DNA from: JAKAVN01 sp963734845
Lineage (GTDB): Bacteria; Desulfobacterota; Binatia; Binatales; Binataceae
Length of the DNA: 64,000 nt
Assembly: GCA_963734845.1 (NCBI GenBank)
Contig: CAVTIS010000017.1
Span: forward strand, 62,001 to 126,000
Direction: 5' to 3'
Shown: in pieces, positions 1 through 8,546 of the stretch
Position numbering within the stretch: position 1 is the stretch's first letter
Layout of the letters: each line of letters starts with the position of its first letter
Notes under the pieces: generated by a model
What the model was told of the DNA's origin: nothing
Databases searched by the model: none
The model's input: only the letters and a program-made list of their open reading frames with translations
Program-made: the position numbers and the translations under genes

Positions 1-668
1 TTGCCCATCCGGCCCACCGGCTCGGCCGCTTCGAGGTCTTTCTCCGTGTAGGTTTCGAGCGTGCTCGCGTCGAGCATCCGCGCGACCATCGGTGTGCGGA
101 TTACGCCGGGGCATACTGCATTGACGCGGATGCCCTGTTGCGCGTACTCGAGCGCCGCCGTCTTGGTCATCATGACGACGCCGCCTTTGGACGCGTTGTA
201 GGCGACTAGCCCGCGAAAGCCCACAAGCCCCGCCACCGACGCGGTGTTCACGATCGTGCCGCCCCCGTGCTTGAGCATCTGCGGAATTTCATGCTTCATG
301 CACAGCCACACGCCCTTGAGGTTGATCGCGATCACGCGGTCGAAATTCTCCTCGGTGCATTCGGCCACGTTGGCCATCCGGCCTTCGATACCGGCGTTGT
401 TGTGCGCACAGTCCAGACGTCCCCAGGTCTGCACGATCTTGTTCACCATCGCCTCGACCTGCTTGCCGACCGCGACGTCGGCGTGAATAAAGATCGCTTC
501 GCCGCCGGCCGCCGCGATCTCCTTGGCCGTGCGTTCGCCGCCTTCGGGCACATAATCCGCGATAGCGACCTTCGCGCCCTCGCGCGCAAACGCCATCGCC
601 GTCGCCTTGCCAATCCCCGATCCTCCGCCGGTGACCAGCGCTACTTTGCCTTTGAGGTTTGATGCCAT
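1..668 (-). CDS. SDR family NAD(P)-dependent oxidoreductase (C-terminus off the window)
   Basis: Classical short-chain dehydrogenase/reductase, read from the reverse strand. The ATG at 668 gives MASNLKGKVALVTGGGSGIG, and GGGAGG lies about 13 nt upstream. Visible motifs are the cofactor loop TGGGSGIG (about residues 14-21), the structural NNAG, and the catalytic Ser...Tyr-x3-Lys set in NTAS and YNASK. The reading frame stays open to base 1, so about 222 residues are present and roughly the last 30 are missing. The family oxidises alcohols or reduces ketones with NAD(P)(H); the substrate cannot be assigned. It faces away from the monooxygenase-rich + strand genes and may supply or remove a carbonyl in the same catabolic scheme (inference). 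Confidence 0.9.
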   Translation of the reverse strand, partial: MASNLKGKVALVTGGGSGIGKATAMAFAREGAKVAIADYVPEGGERTAKEIAAAGGEAIFIHADVAVGKQVEAMVNKIVQTWGRLDCAHNNAGIEGRMANVAECTEENFDRVIAINLKGVWLCMKHEIPQMLKHGGGTIVNTASVAGLVGFRGLVAYNASKGGVVMMTKTAALEYAQQGIRVNAVCPGVIRTPMVARMLDASTLETYTEKDLEAAEPVGRMG

Positions 669-1089
669 CAGTCTTTTGCCTCCCGCCTCTTCATCGCGCC
701 CGGGGCGAGTTTAAATCAAGAGCGCGCCATAGCCGCCCGCAAGCGGCTTAATGAAAAGTCGCCTTACAAAGGTCAGCGCAAGCGAACTTGGAGCACCCAA
801 ACAGTGATGAACGAGCAGTTCGGCTTGGTGGTATAGCCAATCAAAGCCAAAGAAAGAGAAGCTAATACATTCAATGCGAAACTATTTGCGGTTAAACAGC
901 AGATTTAGCAGATTTAATATGGAATCGCTTTATTACATCTGTTACAAAGCTGTACTAGATGCTTAGACGAGCAAACAGTGCTCTTGGTTCCTTTTCGCGA
1001 TTCTTCGGCTTCGGCCCATGTGTCCTCAGGATACAGGGCCAAGGATTTCCATCAAGCCACCTAAAATATTGTTGAGGGGAGAAAGAGAA
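669..1089. other. Intergenic region, lower GC, between divergent genes
   Basis: About 420 bases without a convincing gene, visibly richer in A+T than the coding DNA around it (especially 830-970). It should carry the promoters for the leftward SDR and the rightward small gene. Candidate -10-like hexamers (TTTAAT near 913, TACTAG near 954) are present, but I see no matching strong -35. A tandem 9-bp repeat sits at 899-916. Confidence 0.5.
899..916. repeat. Tandem 9-bp direct repeat (GCAGATTTA x2)
   Basis: Two adjacent exact copies of GCAGATTTA at 899-907 and 908-916, in the A+T-rich gap upstream of the small gene at 1090. The spacing is about one helical turn, which would suit a regulator binding site. 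This is suggestive only. Confidence 0.4.
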
Positions 1090-1416
1090 ATGTCCTGGTT
1101 AAAGAAGATTGTAGCTACCATTAGTGGGCAAAGCCCCGAGCAGATAGTCGCGGGAGAGACCTTGCAGGCCGTGCCCAAGGCCGGGTGCTTGACCTCTGAA
1201 GCTGCACCCGCTCCTGCGGCCGGGTCAGCGAGCGCATCTGCCGAAACGGACGACGAAAGCAAGCAGCGCCGTTACTATGTGAAAAAGGGGCTTTACGTCG
1301 ATAACGCGGAGGAGAGAGCGGCGGCCGCACGGGCGGTCGAGACGGCCAGCGAGGAAAGCCCCGACCGACAGCCGGTCGATCTCAAGACACTCTTCCCCAA
1401 GCTGTCGCTCCGTTAG
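1090..1416 (+). CDS. Small hypothetical protein, 108 aa
   Basis: No family recognised. I chose ATG 1090 (MSWLKKIVATISGQ) over an in-frame ATG at 1018 because GAGGGGAGAAAGAG lies directly upstream. The N-terminus is a short amphipathic or hydrophobic helix with two lysines. The middle is Ala/Pro/Ser-rich and probably disordered. It is followed by a charged segment with KQRRYYVKKGLYVDN and a C-terminus ending LKTLFPKLSLR. It precedes the amidohydrolase gene by 215 bases. The clear ribosome binding site and normal codon use support a real gene, but the function is unknown. Confidence 0.6.
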   Translation: MSWLKKIVATISGQSPEQIVAGETLQAVPKAGCLTSEAAPAPAAGSASASAETDDESKQRRYYVKKGLYVDNAEERAAAARAVETASEESPDRQPVDLKTLFPKLSLR

Positions 1417-1631
1417 GATTCCTGCTTGCCGGTACTCTGAACCGATCGCGTAGGGCAATCCTCAGCAGTTAGCACTGCCGTCTATCCCCCAGGTGCGGTC
1501 CGCCTTCGGCGCGGGCGCGGGCCGCACCCTTGACAGGTGGACGGTGAAATAACCAAAACCAGATCGGTAGATAGCGTCGTCCGCCCGGCGACCCGCGCTA
1601 CATGGGGGGCCGGGCGAGGAGGTGGCTTGCG

Positions 1632-3086
1632 ATGTCGACCGGTCATGTTCCCGACCCTGCGGCGATTCGCGCTCGGCTGACTCATCCAGTGGTCGATTCC
1701 GACGGGCATTGGCTCGAATTCGGGCCGGCGATCGGCGAGTACCTCGAGCGCGTGGCCGGGCGCGGCGTGGCCGAGGCGTTTAACGCGCGCAACGGACGAA
1801 TCGTGCGCGATCTCGAACTCACCGTCGAGCAACGCCGCGACGCGCGCCGCCCGCAACAGGGATGGTGGACGTTTCCGACTCGCAACACGCTCGATCGCGC
1901 GACCGCGATGGTACCCCGGCTGCTGTACGAGCGGCTCGACGAGCTCGGTCTGGATTTCTCCGTCCTCTATCCGACCACCGGACTTGCGGTTCCCTTCATC
2001 AGCAATGACGAACTGCGCCGCGCCGCCTGCCGCGCGTTTAACACGTATGCCGCCGAGCAGTTCGCGCCCTATGCCGATCGGCTTACGCCCGCGGCCGTGG
2101 TCCCGATGAACACGCCGGCCGAGGCGATCGAAGAGCTGGAGCATGTGAAGGCGCTCAAGCTCAAAGTGGTCGTGATGTCGAGCGTGATCAAGCGGCCGAT
2201 TCCGGCGGCGGCGCGCCGCTCACCCGAGCTCGCGCGCTATGCGACCTGGTTCGACATGTTCGGACTGGACAGCGCCTACGATTACGATCCGGTGTGGGCG
2301 AAGTGCGTCGAACTCGGAATCGCGCCGACCTTTCATTCCAGCGGCCGCGGCTACGGGATGCGCGTCTCGGTGTCGAATTTCACCTACAACCATATCGGCC
2401 ACTTCGCGGTCTCGGCCGAGGCGGTATGCAAGGCGCTGTTCCTGGGCGGTGTGACGCGGCGGTTTCCCACGCTCAAGATGGCGTTTCTTGAGGGCGGCGT
2501 CGGATGGGCCTGCAACCTGTATGCGGACCTGATCGGACACTGGAAAAAGCGCAACGCACGCGCGCTGGCTGAAGTCGATCCGGCCAATCTCGATCGCAAG
2601 CGCCTGGCCGAACTGTTTAGCCACTACGCAGACCCGGCATGGAGCGAAAGGCTTGCGCAGTGGAAGCCGGAGGGCGAGGGCGGGATGCCCGCGACGCCGG
2701 GTGCGGTGCGTTACGACGACTTCGCGGCGTGCGGAATCGAGCGCGCGGAGGACATCCGCGATCTCTTCTGCAAGAACCTCCATTTTGGCTGCGAAGCGGA
2801 CGATCCGATGAACGTGTGGGGCTTCGATGAACGAGTCAACCCATACGGCGCCAAGCTCAAAACGCTCTTCGGCTCCGACATCGGCCATTTCGACGTGCCC
2901 GACATGCGCGAAGTGCTTCCCGAGGCGCACGAACTGGCGGACGAAGGATTGATTACGGAGCAGAACTTTCGCGAGTTCGTATTTACCAACCCGGTCCAGT
3001 TCTGGGGCGGGATGAATCCGGATTTCTTCAAGGGCACGCGCGTCGAAAAAGAAGCCGCGGCGATTCTCGCAGAGGCGGCCGATTGA
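1632..3086 (+). CDS. Amidohydrolase family protein (metal-dependent TIM-barrel hydrolase)
   Basis: 484 residues, typical of the Amidohydro_2 / ACMSD-like superfamily, whose members cleave or decarboxylate substrates in a TIM-barrel with one metal. The N-terminal strand VVDSDGHWLE carries the D-x-H variant of the metal motif. FHSSGRGYG and YNHIGHFA supply further histidines, and FGSDIGHFDVPDM near the C-terminus holds the late catalytic Asp. ATG 1632 was preferred over 1602 because GAGGAGG sits 8 nt upstream of it. It is the first enzyme of the + strand run with LLM and Baeyer-Villiger oxygenases, suggesting a role in catabolism of an oxygenated ring compound (inference). Confidence 0.85.
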   Translation: MSTGHVPDPAAIRARLTHPVVDSDGHWLEFGPAIGEYLERVAGRGVAEAFNARNGRIVRDLELTVEQRRDARRPQQGWWTFPTRNTLDRATAMVPRLLYERLDELGLDFSVLYPTTGLAVPFISNDELRRAACRAFNTYAAEQFAPYADRLTPAAVVPMNTPAEAIEELEHVKALKLKVVVMSSVIKRPIPAAARRSPELARYATWFDMFGLDSAYDYDPVWAKCVELGIAPTFHSSGRGYGMRVSVSNFTYNHIGHFAVSAEAVCKALFLGGVTRRFPTLKMAFLEGGVGWACNLYADLIGHWKKRNARALAEVDPANLDRKRLAELFSHYADPAWSERLAQWKPEGEGGMPATPGAVRYDDFAACGIERAEDIRDLFCKNLHFGCEADDPMNVWGFDERVNPYGAKLKTLFGSDIGHFDVPDMREVLPEAHELADEGLITEQNFREFVFTNPVQFWGGMNPDFFKGTRVEKEAAAILAEAAD

Positions 3087-3318
3087 AGAGATCGTTCGTC
3101 TCCCGGCCATGCCCCGCGCGCCCTTCACGACAGGGCAACCCGAAACCAGAGCTGATTTTCTTGGCCGCCTTCTACCTCTGCGACGGTCAACGCCGGACGC
3201 AAAGTTTCGGTTTGCCCGGCGCTTCCACGGCGTCTTACAGTAAGCCCGCGCCTGACGGCGCGCGTGTGGAACCGTCTTACAAGGGTGGTAGCCCAGTCCG
3301 CGAAAAATCGAGGCATGA

Positions 3319-4482
3319 ATGAAAATATCGCTTTTCTACCTTCCATCGGTCGGCAACAAGGCCCAGGTCGAGCAAGGGATGGTTGGGCTTCGCGGCGATC
3401 TGTACGACCAGATGCTGCGCGAGGTTTCCGCGCAGGCGCGCCTGGCCGACGATCTCGGCTACGACTCGATCAGCTTCACCGAGCATCACTTCCACGCCGA
3501 GGGCTTCGAGCTTTCCAACAACCCGGTGCTGCTCGACCTCTATATAGGGATGCAGACCAAGCGCCTGCGCGTCGGCCAGCTCGGAATCGTGCTGCCGGCC
3601 AACAATCCGATTCGCGTGGCCGAAGACATCGCGATGCTCGATCACATGACCGGCGGCCGCGCCAACGCCGGCTTCGCCCGCGGCTATCAGCGCCGCTGGG
3701 TCGACATCATGGCCCAGCAGACCCACGGCATCCACGGCGCGCAGCCGCATCAGCACGACGAGATCGACGCCGCCAACCGTGCCGCGTTCGAGGAATGCTT
3801 CCGCATCATCAAGGCCGCGTGGACCCAGGACATGCTCAGCTATCAGGGCAAGTACTGGCGCGTGCCGCCGGGCGAGACGCCGTGGACTATCGAGGCGACG
3901 GCGAAGTGGGGCCGGGGCGTCGAGGACGGCATCGTCAAGGCCGTGAGCGTGGTGCCAAAGCCCGTGCAGAAACCGCATCCGCCGATCTTCCAGCCGTTCG
4001 CGTCCTCGGAACGCAGTATTCGATGGTGCGCGCAGGAGGGCGTGACCGCGGTGATTCCGCCGCTATTCCCGGCCTTCGAGCGCCAGTTGTGCGACGTCTA
4101 TGCCGACATCTCGGGCCGCGCGCCGGGCGAGGGGATGGGCGTGCTGCGCGACCTCATCATCGCCGACACCGACGCGGAGGCGCACGCCATCTGGCACGAG
4201 AGCGGCTACTTCTGCGGCCGCGAATGGTTTCTGCCGTTCGGATTTGCCAAGGGACTGGAGGATCCGAAAACTGGCGAGACGCCGGACCTGTTCGAGAACG
4301 GCCTTGCGCTGGTCGGCACGGTCGACACCGTGACCCGCCAGGTCGAACGGCTGCTCAAGCGGCTGCCGGTCTCGTGGATTTTTGCCTGGATGTACAACGG
4401 ACTGATGGCCCACGATCGGCTGATGAAAACGATCGAACTGTTCGCGACCAAGGTTCTGCCGCGGGTGGTGAATGCCGGCTAA
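3319..4482 (+). CDS. LLM class flavin-dependent oxidoreductase (luciferase-like)
   Basis: 387 residues with the bacterial luciferase-like TIM-barrel pattern: N-terminal beta strand MKISLFYLPSV, the FTEHHF histidine motif (about residue 54), LRVGQLGIVLP, and a glycine-rich ARGYQRRW segment. These enzymes use reduced FMN or F420 to oxidise organic substrates. A GAGG box precedes the ATG. It is clearly paralogous to the gene at 8547: both share the RGYQ-x-RW insertion, a D-E/S-E-I-D spacer, and the KPHPP motif followed by a WCAQ/WCAK block. No flavin reductase gene is adjacent, so the reduced cofactor must come from elsewhere. Confidence 0.9.
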   Translation: MKISLFYLPSVGNKAQVEQGMVGLRGDLYDQMLREVSAQARLADDLGYDSISFTEHHFHAEGFELSNNPVLLDLYIGMQTKRLRVGQLGIVLPANNPIRVAEDIAMLDHMTGGRANAGFARGYQRRWVDIMAQQTHGIHGAQPHQHDEIDAANRAAFEECFRIIKAAWTQDMLSYQGKYWRVPPGETPWTIEATAKWGRGVEDGIVKAVSVVPKPVQKPHPPIFQPFASSERSIRWCAQEGVTAVIPPLFPAFERQLCDVYADISGRAPGEGMGVLRDLIIADTDAEAHAIWHESGYFCGREWFLPFGFAKGLEDPKTGETPDLFENGLALVGTVDTVTRQVERLLKRLPVSWIFAWMYNGLMAHDRLMKTIELFATKVLPRVVNAG

Positions 4483-4614
4483 AGGGCAAATGCTAATCAG
4501 AAAAGTCGTGCCAGAACGCAAGTAGCCGCGCGAGGTCTTCGAAAAACTCGACATTCGCAAGCCCCAGTGCGAAGTTAGAAGCGCAACGAGTTTGAACGCG
4601 AGCGAGGAAAAAAG

Positions 4615-6252
4615 ATGGCAACTTCACTACAGCCCACGCCGATGGCGAATGCGGGGCCAGTCGAACAATTTGACGCCATCGTGATCGGAGCCGGGATTTC
4701 CGGGATGTACCAACTGATTCGCCTGCGGGAACTCGGCCTGACGGTGCGGGTGTACGAGGCCGGGAGCGGAGTTGGCGGGACCTGGTACTGGAACCGCTAT
4801 CCCGGCGCACGGTTCGATTCCGAGAGTTACAGCTACGGCTATTCGTTCTCGGACGAACTGCTGCAGGAGTGGGATTGGAAGGAGCACTTCTCCGGCCAGC
4901 CGGAGAACGAGCGCTATCTAAACTTTGTGGCGGACAAATTCGATCTTCGCCGCGACATCCGGTTCAACACCACGGTCGCGGCGGCGATTTACGATGAAGA
5001 CGAGAATTACTGGGAAGTCCAGCTCGACGATGGCACTCGCGCACGGGCGCGGCTGCTCATCACAGCGGTCGGGATTCTTTCCGCGCAGAACATCCCCGGC
5101 TTCGTCGGGGTCGAAAGCTTCAAGGGCGAGTCGTTTCACACCGCGCGATGGCCCAAGGAGCGGGTCGACTTCACCGGCAAACGGGTCGGCGTGATCGGCA
5201 CCGGCGCCACCGCGGTCCAGCTCATAACGGAAATTGCGAAGGAGGTCGGCCATCTGACGGTCTTTCAGCGCACGGCGAATTATTGCGCGCCGCTGCGCAA
5301 TGGTCCGATCGACGCCGAGACCCAGGCGAAAATCAAAGCCAGCTATCCTGAAATTTTCAAAAGGACGCGCGAAACCTTCGCCGGTTTTATCCACGATTTC
5401 GACCCGCGGTCGGTCTTCGACGTGAGTCCCGAAGAGCGGCAGGCGCGGTTCGAGGAACTGTGGGCGCAGCCGGGCTTTTCCAAATGGCTCGGCAATTTCC
5501 GCGACATCATGAGCGACAAGAAGGCCAACGAATTGTTCGCGGAGTTCGTGCGCAACAAGATTCGCGAGCGGGTCAAAGATCCGGTCGTCGCGGAAAAACT
5601 ATGTCCCAAGAGCCATCCGTTCGGGACCAAGCGCGTCCCTCTCGAGAGTGGCTACTACGAGCAGTTCAATCGCGAAAATGTCCTGCTGGTCGATTTGCGC
5701 GAGTCGCCAATCGAGCGCATCACGCCCAAGGGCATCAAGACCAGCGACGCCGAGTACGAATTCGACGTGATCATCTATGCGACCGGTTTCGACGCCGTGA
5801 CCGGACCGCTGACCAGGATCGATATTCGCGGCGAAGGCGGAGTCTCGCTCAAGGACAAATGGGCCGAGGGGCCGCGCACGTACCTGGGGATGCAGAGCGC
5901 CGGCTTCCCGAATATGTTTACGCTGGTCGGACCGCACAATGGAGCCACGTTCTGCAATATACCCAGATGTATCGAGCAGAATGTCGAGTGGGTAACCGAT
6001 TGCATTCGCTATATGCGCGACAAGGGCTTCACACGCATCGCGGCCACTCCCGAGGCGGAGGAGGCGTGGACCGACCACGTCAATGAACTGGCCGTCGGCA
6101 CGCTGCTCTCCGAGGTTGACTCCTGGTTTTTCGGCGCCAACATCCCCGGCAAGAAACGCACGGTCCTGATGTACTTTGGCGGCGCCCCGGTCTATCGGAA
6201 AAAGGTCGACGAAGTGGCGGCCAAGGGCTACGAGGGATTCGTGCTCGAATAG
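4615..6252 (+). CDS. Flavin-containing Baeyer-Villiger-type monooxygenase
   Basis: 545 residues. An FAD-binding Rossmann motif GAGISG lies at about residue 25, followed by GGTWYWNRYPGARFDSE. The Baeyer-Villiger fingerprint F-x-G-x3-H-x3-W is at residues 169-179 (FKGESFHTARW), and a second, NADPH-binding GTGATA motif is near residue 195. Length and motifs match the cyclohexanone/steroid monooxygenase family, which inserts oxygen next to a ketone to make esters or lactones with NADPH and O2. The start is supported by a purine-rich GCGAGGAAAAAAG. It sits just before an alpha/beta hydrolase, the classical partner that opens the product ester. The substrate is unknown. Confidence 0.93.
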   Translation: MATSLQPTPMANAGPVEQFDAIVIGAGISGMYQLIRLRELGLTVRVYEAGSGVGGTWYWNRYPGARFDSESYSYGYSFSDELLQEWDWKEHFSGQPENERYLNFVADKFDLRRDIRFNTTVAAAIYDEDENYWEVQLDDGTRARARLLITAVGILSAQNIPGFVGVESFKGESFHTARWPKERVDFTGKRVGVIGTGATAVQLITEIAKEVGHLTVFQRTANYCAPLRNGPIDAETQAKIKASYPEIFKRTRETFAGFIHDFDPRSVFDVSPEERQARFEELWAQPGFSKWLGNFRDIMSDKKANELFAEFVRNKIRERVKDPVVAEKLCPKSHPFGTKRVPLESGYYEQFNRENVLLVDLRESPIERITPKGIKTSDAEYEFDVIIYATGFDAVTGPLTRIDIRGEGGVSLKDKWAEGPRTYLGMQSAGFPNMFTLVGPHNGATFCNIPRCIEQNVEWVTDCIRYMRDKGFTRIAATPEAEEAWTDHVNELAVGTLLSEVDSWFFGANIPGKKRTVLMYFGGAPVYRKKVDEVAAKGYEGFVLE

Positions 6253-6292
6253 CTGTTTTGCATTTCAAAATATCCGCGCGTCTACCTAACCC

Positions 6293-6308
6293 CTCCTTGT
6301 CCAAGGAG
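6293..6308. repeat. Short perfect hairpin in the BVMO-hydrolase gap
   Basis: CTCCTTG and CAAGGAG form a 7-bp perfect stem with a 2-base loop, inside the 237-base gap between the monooxygenase and hydrolase genes. There is no following T run, so it is not a convincing intrinsic terminator. It resembles one arm of small dispersed palindromes, but no second copy is seen in this window. Confidence 0.35.
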
Positions 6309-6489
6309 AGGTCGTCGCGAGCATCCCGAGCGGCGGAAGAGGTCAGTTTGAATTGCCCTGCGGCGCGGCCACCCGGCGTCATTTGCCTGACTTGGACTTT
6401 CGTGTTAGCGAAGGCGAATCGCCGTAATGCGCGCCGCGATTCCCGTCTCGCGGGTGCGCGCGCTTAAACCCGGCTGGAGGGAAATCGCG

Positions 6490-7290
6490 ATGGCTTACGC
6501 GGATAACAAGGGAGTCAAAGTCTATTACGAGACCTGGGGAAGCGGCGGCGTGCCGATCGTGTTTCTCCATCCGTGGTCGACCAACGGTTACATCTGGTAT
6601 TTCCAGCTCTTTCATTTCGCGCGGACTAACACTTGCCTGACCGTCGACCATCGCGGACACGGCCGCTCCGACAAGCCGAAAACCGGCTATTCGATCCAGG
6701 AGCATGCGAGCGATGTGGCCGCCGTGATGGACGCGGCGAAGATCGACAAGGCGGTGATCGTCGGCAACTCGATCGGCGGGATGATCGCGATGCAATTCTG
6801 CCTCGCCCGCCCCGAGCGCGTGCTTGGACTGGTTATCCAGAGCAGCGGTACGGCGCTCGCGGAAGGTTTACCCAAGGAGGTGATGGAGGCGATGATTCGC
6901 GATCGCGACGGCACCTTCAACCAGCTCCTGGAAGGAACGGTTTCGGCGCGGACCAAGCGCGAGAGGCCCGAAATTCTCGATCTGGCGCGGGCGAGCTTCA
7001 TGCTCGAGTCGAACTGGCCCCATCACGTCTTTGATTCCGCAATCAAGGATCCCAACGGCGTTTTCAACTGGAACATCAAGCATCGGCTGAAGGACATCAA
7101 GCGGCCGACCCTGGTGCTCGCGGGCGAGGAGGACCAGGCGACCCCGGTCGCGGCGAACCAGTTCCTGGCCGACAATATCCCGGGCGCCAAGCTGACCGTA
7201 CTCAAGGACGTCGGCCACTTTTTTCAGCTCGAGCAGCCTGCGGCGTTCAACGCTGCGCTCGACGAATTTCTGAAAACACTCGCGCGTTAA
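6490..7290 (+). CDS. Alpha/beta hydrolase
   Basis: 266 residues, alpha/beta-hydrolase fold. The nucleophile elbow GNSIGG places the catalytic serine at residue 94, with Asp215 (GEEDQATP) and His243 (VGHFFQLE) completing a triad. HPWSTNG near the N-terminus supplies the oxyanion-hole region. ATG 6490 was chosen over 6427 because GGAGGG lies 9 nt upstream and homology-like sequence begins there. Position directly after the Baeyer-Villiger enzyme suggests hydrolysis of the ester or lactone it makes (inference). 3-oxoadipate enol-lactonase-like or haloperoxidase-like activities are alternatives within the same superfamily. Confidence 0.9.
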   Translation: MAYADNKGVKVYYETWGSGGVPIVFLHPWSTNGYIWYFQLFHFARTNTCLTVDHRGHGRSDKPKTGYSIQEHASDVAAVMDAAKIDKAVIVGNSIGGMIAMQFCLARPERVLGLVIQSSGTALAEGLPKEVMEAMIRDRDGTFNQLLEGTVSARTKRERPEILDLARASFMLESNWPHHVFDSAIKDPNGVFNWNIKHRLKDIKRPTLVLAGEEDQATPVAANQFLADNIPGAKLTVLKDVGHFFQLEQPAAFNAALDEFLKTLAR

Positions 7291-7322
7291 CCGCACACCG
7301 CGCGGCATAGAGGAACTGACTC

Positions 7323-8414
7323 ATGGCGATGGACTTTGGCATCTTCTACGAGATCGAACTCAAGAAACCCTACGGACCGCGCGCCGAGTACGACGTTTTT
7401 CAGCAGGTCATCGCGCAGGTGGTCGAAGCCGAACGCGTCGGCTTCAGCAATTTCTGGTCGGTCGAGCATCACTTCCTTTCGGAGTTCGCCTATAGCTCGG
7501 CGCCCGAGGTGCTCTACGGCGCACTCTCGCAGCGCACCAGCAAAATTCGTATCGGCCACGGCGTGCGCCTGCTGCCGTTCCCATACAACCATCCGATTCG
7601 CGTGGCTGAGATGGGCGCGACGGTCGATCTTTTGTGCGACGGGCGGATGGAGTTCGGCACCGGACGTTCGGTGAGCCGCGACGAGCTCGAGGGCTTCGGC
7701 ATCAATCCCAGCGAGACGCGCGCGCTATGGGAAGAGGCGCTCGACGTCGTGGTGGGCGCGTGGACCAACGAGGTGTTCTCGTGGGAGGGCAAGTATTTCA
7801 AGATTCCGCCGCGCGAGATCCTGCCCAAGCCGCTGCAGAAGCCGCATCCGCCGTTGTGGTGTGCCTCGACCGGCCCCGAAACCCACGACATCGCGGGACG
7901 CAAGGGGCTCGGTCTGCTGTCATTCACGCTGCTGGTCGATCCCGAGGAGCTGAAACGCCGAATCGGGATTTATCGCGCGGGTATCGCGCAGGCCAGGCCG
8001 GTTGGCAAGTTCGTCAACGACCGCGCTGCGACCTTCACGATGGTGCACTGCGCGGAGACCAACAAGGAGGCGCGCGAGAACGCCAGGGTGGCGTTCGAGT
8101 GGTACGCGCGCAAGGCGTTCGAAGTGGTCGCGTCGGTCGGTATCTGGCAATCGGGTAAGACCGACATGGGGACCTACGACTACCTCAAGCAGATGATGAA
8201 CGTCGATCCGGCCACGATCAATTTCGACTTCATGGATCAGAACGACATGGTCATCTGCGGCGACCCCGACACCTGCATCCAGAAGGTCAAGCGCTACCAG
8301 GAAGCGGGCTGCCAGCAACTCCTGTGCTTCATGCAGATTTATGACATTCCGCACCAGAAGATCATGGATTCGATCAAGCTGTGGGGTAAGCACGTAATTC
8401 CGTATTTCAAATAG
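7323..8414 (+). CDS. LLM class flavin-dependent oxidoreductase (luciferase-like)
   Basis: 363 residues. The luciferase-like barrel is shown by MDFGIFYEIE, SNFWSVEHHF, IRIGHGVRLLPFPYNHPIR and FGTGRSVSRDE. It lacks the long RGYQ insertion of the 3319 and 8547 paralogues and so belongs to a different LLM subgroup, closer to the type that starts FGIF and carries the GRS glycine loop. It lies 32 nt after the hydrolase and 132 nt before the next LLM gene on the same strand, consistent with one transcription unit. Its likely role is monooxygenation with reduced FMN or F420; the substrate is unknown. Confidence 0.9.
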   Translation: MAMDFGIFYEIELKKPYGPRAEYDVFQQVIAQVVEAERVGFSNFWSVEHHFLSEFAYSSAPEVLYGALSQRTSKIRIGHGVRLLPFPYNHPIRVAEMGATVDLLCDGRMEFGTGRSVSRDELEGFGINPSETRALWEEALDVVVGAWTNEVFSWEGKYFKIPPREILPKPLQKPHPPLWCASTGPETHDIAGRKGLGLLSFTLLVDPEELKRRIGIYRAGIAQARPVGKFVNDRAATFTMVHCAETNKEARENARVAFEWYARKAFEVVASVGIWQSGKTDMGTYDYLKQMMNVDPATINFDFMDQNDMVICGDPDTCIQKVKRYQEAGCQQLLCFMQIYDIPHQKIMDSIKLWGKHVIPYFK

Positions 8415-8436
8415 CCGCGCGCCCGCTGCGTGGGCT

Positions 8437-8469
8437 GCTTGCGCGGGTTGCTTGCGCGGGTTGCTTGCG
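8437..8469. repeat. Short tandem repeat, 13-bp unit
   Basis: The unit GCTTGCGCGGGTT occurs at 8437-8449 and 8450-8462, followed by a partial third copy (GCTTGCG) to 8469. It lies in the gap between two LLM oxidoreductase genes. It probably reflects slippage; no known element is recognised. Confidence 0.55.
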
Positions 8470-8546
8470 ATCGTCCGGCGAAGCGCTAGGATTGGGCTAA
8501 ACGCAACAACATAGCCTGGCGACCTGCCAGGCAAGGGGAGTCGAGC

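Noticed and set aside
1602..1631. Upstream extension of the amidohydrolase (ATG 1602)
   Set aside because: The strong GAGGAGG lies inside this stretch, 8 nt before ATG 1632, so the shorter start is preferred.
2220..3128. Long minus-strand open frame of 302 codons
   Set aside because: Antisense to the amidohydrolase gene; its composition mirrors high GC third positions, with no domain pattern.
3264..4496. 410-codon + strand open frame
   Set aside because: Overlaps the LLM gene at 3319 in another frame; its Arg/Gly-rich translation has no family pattern.
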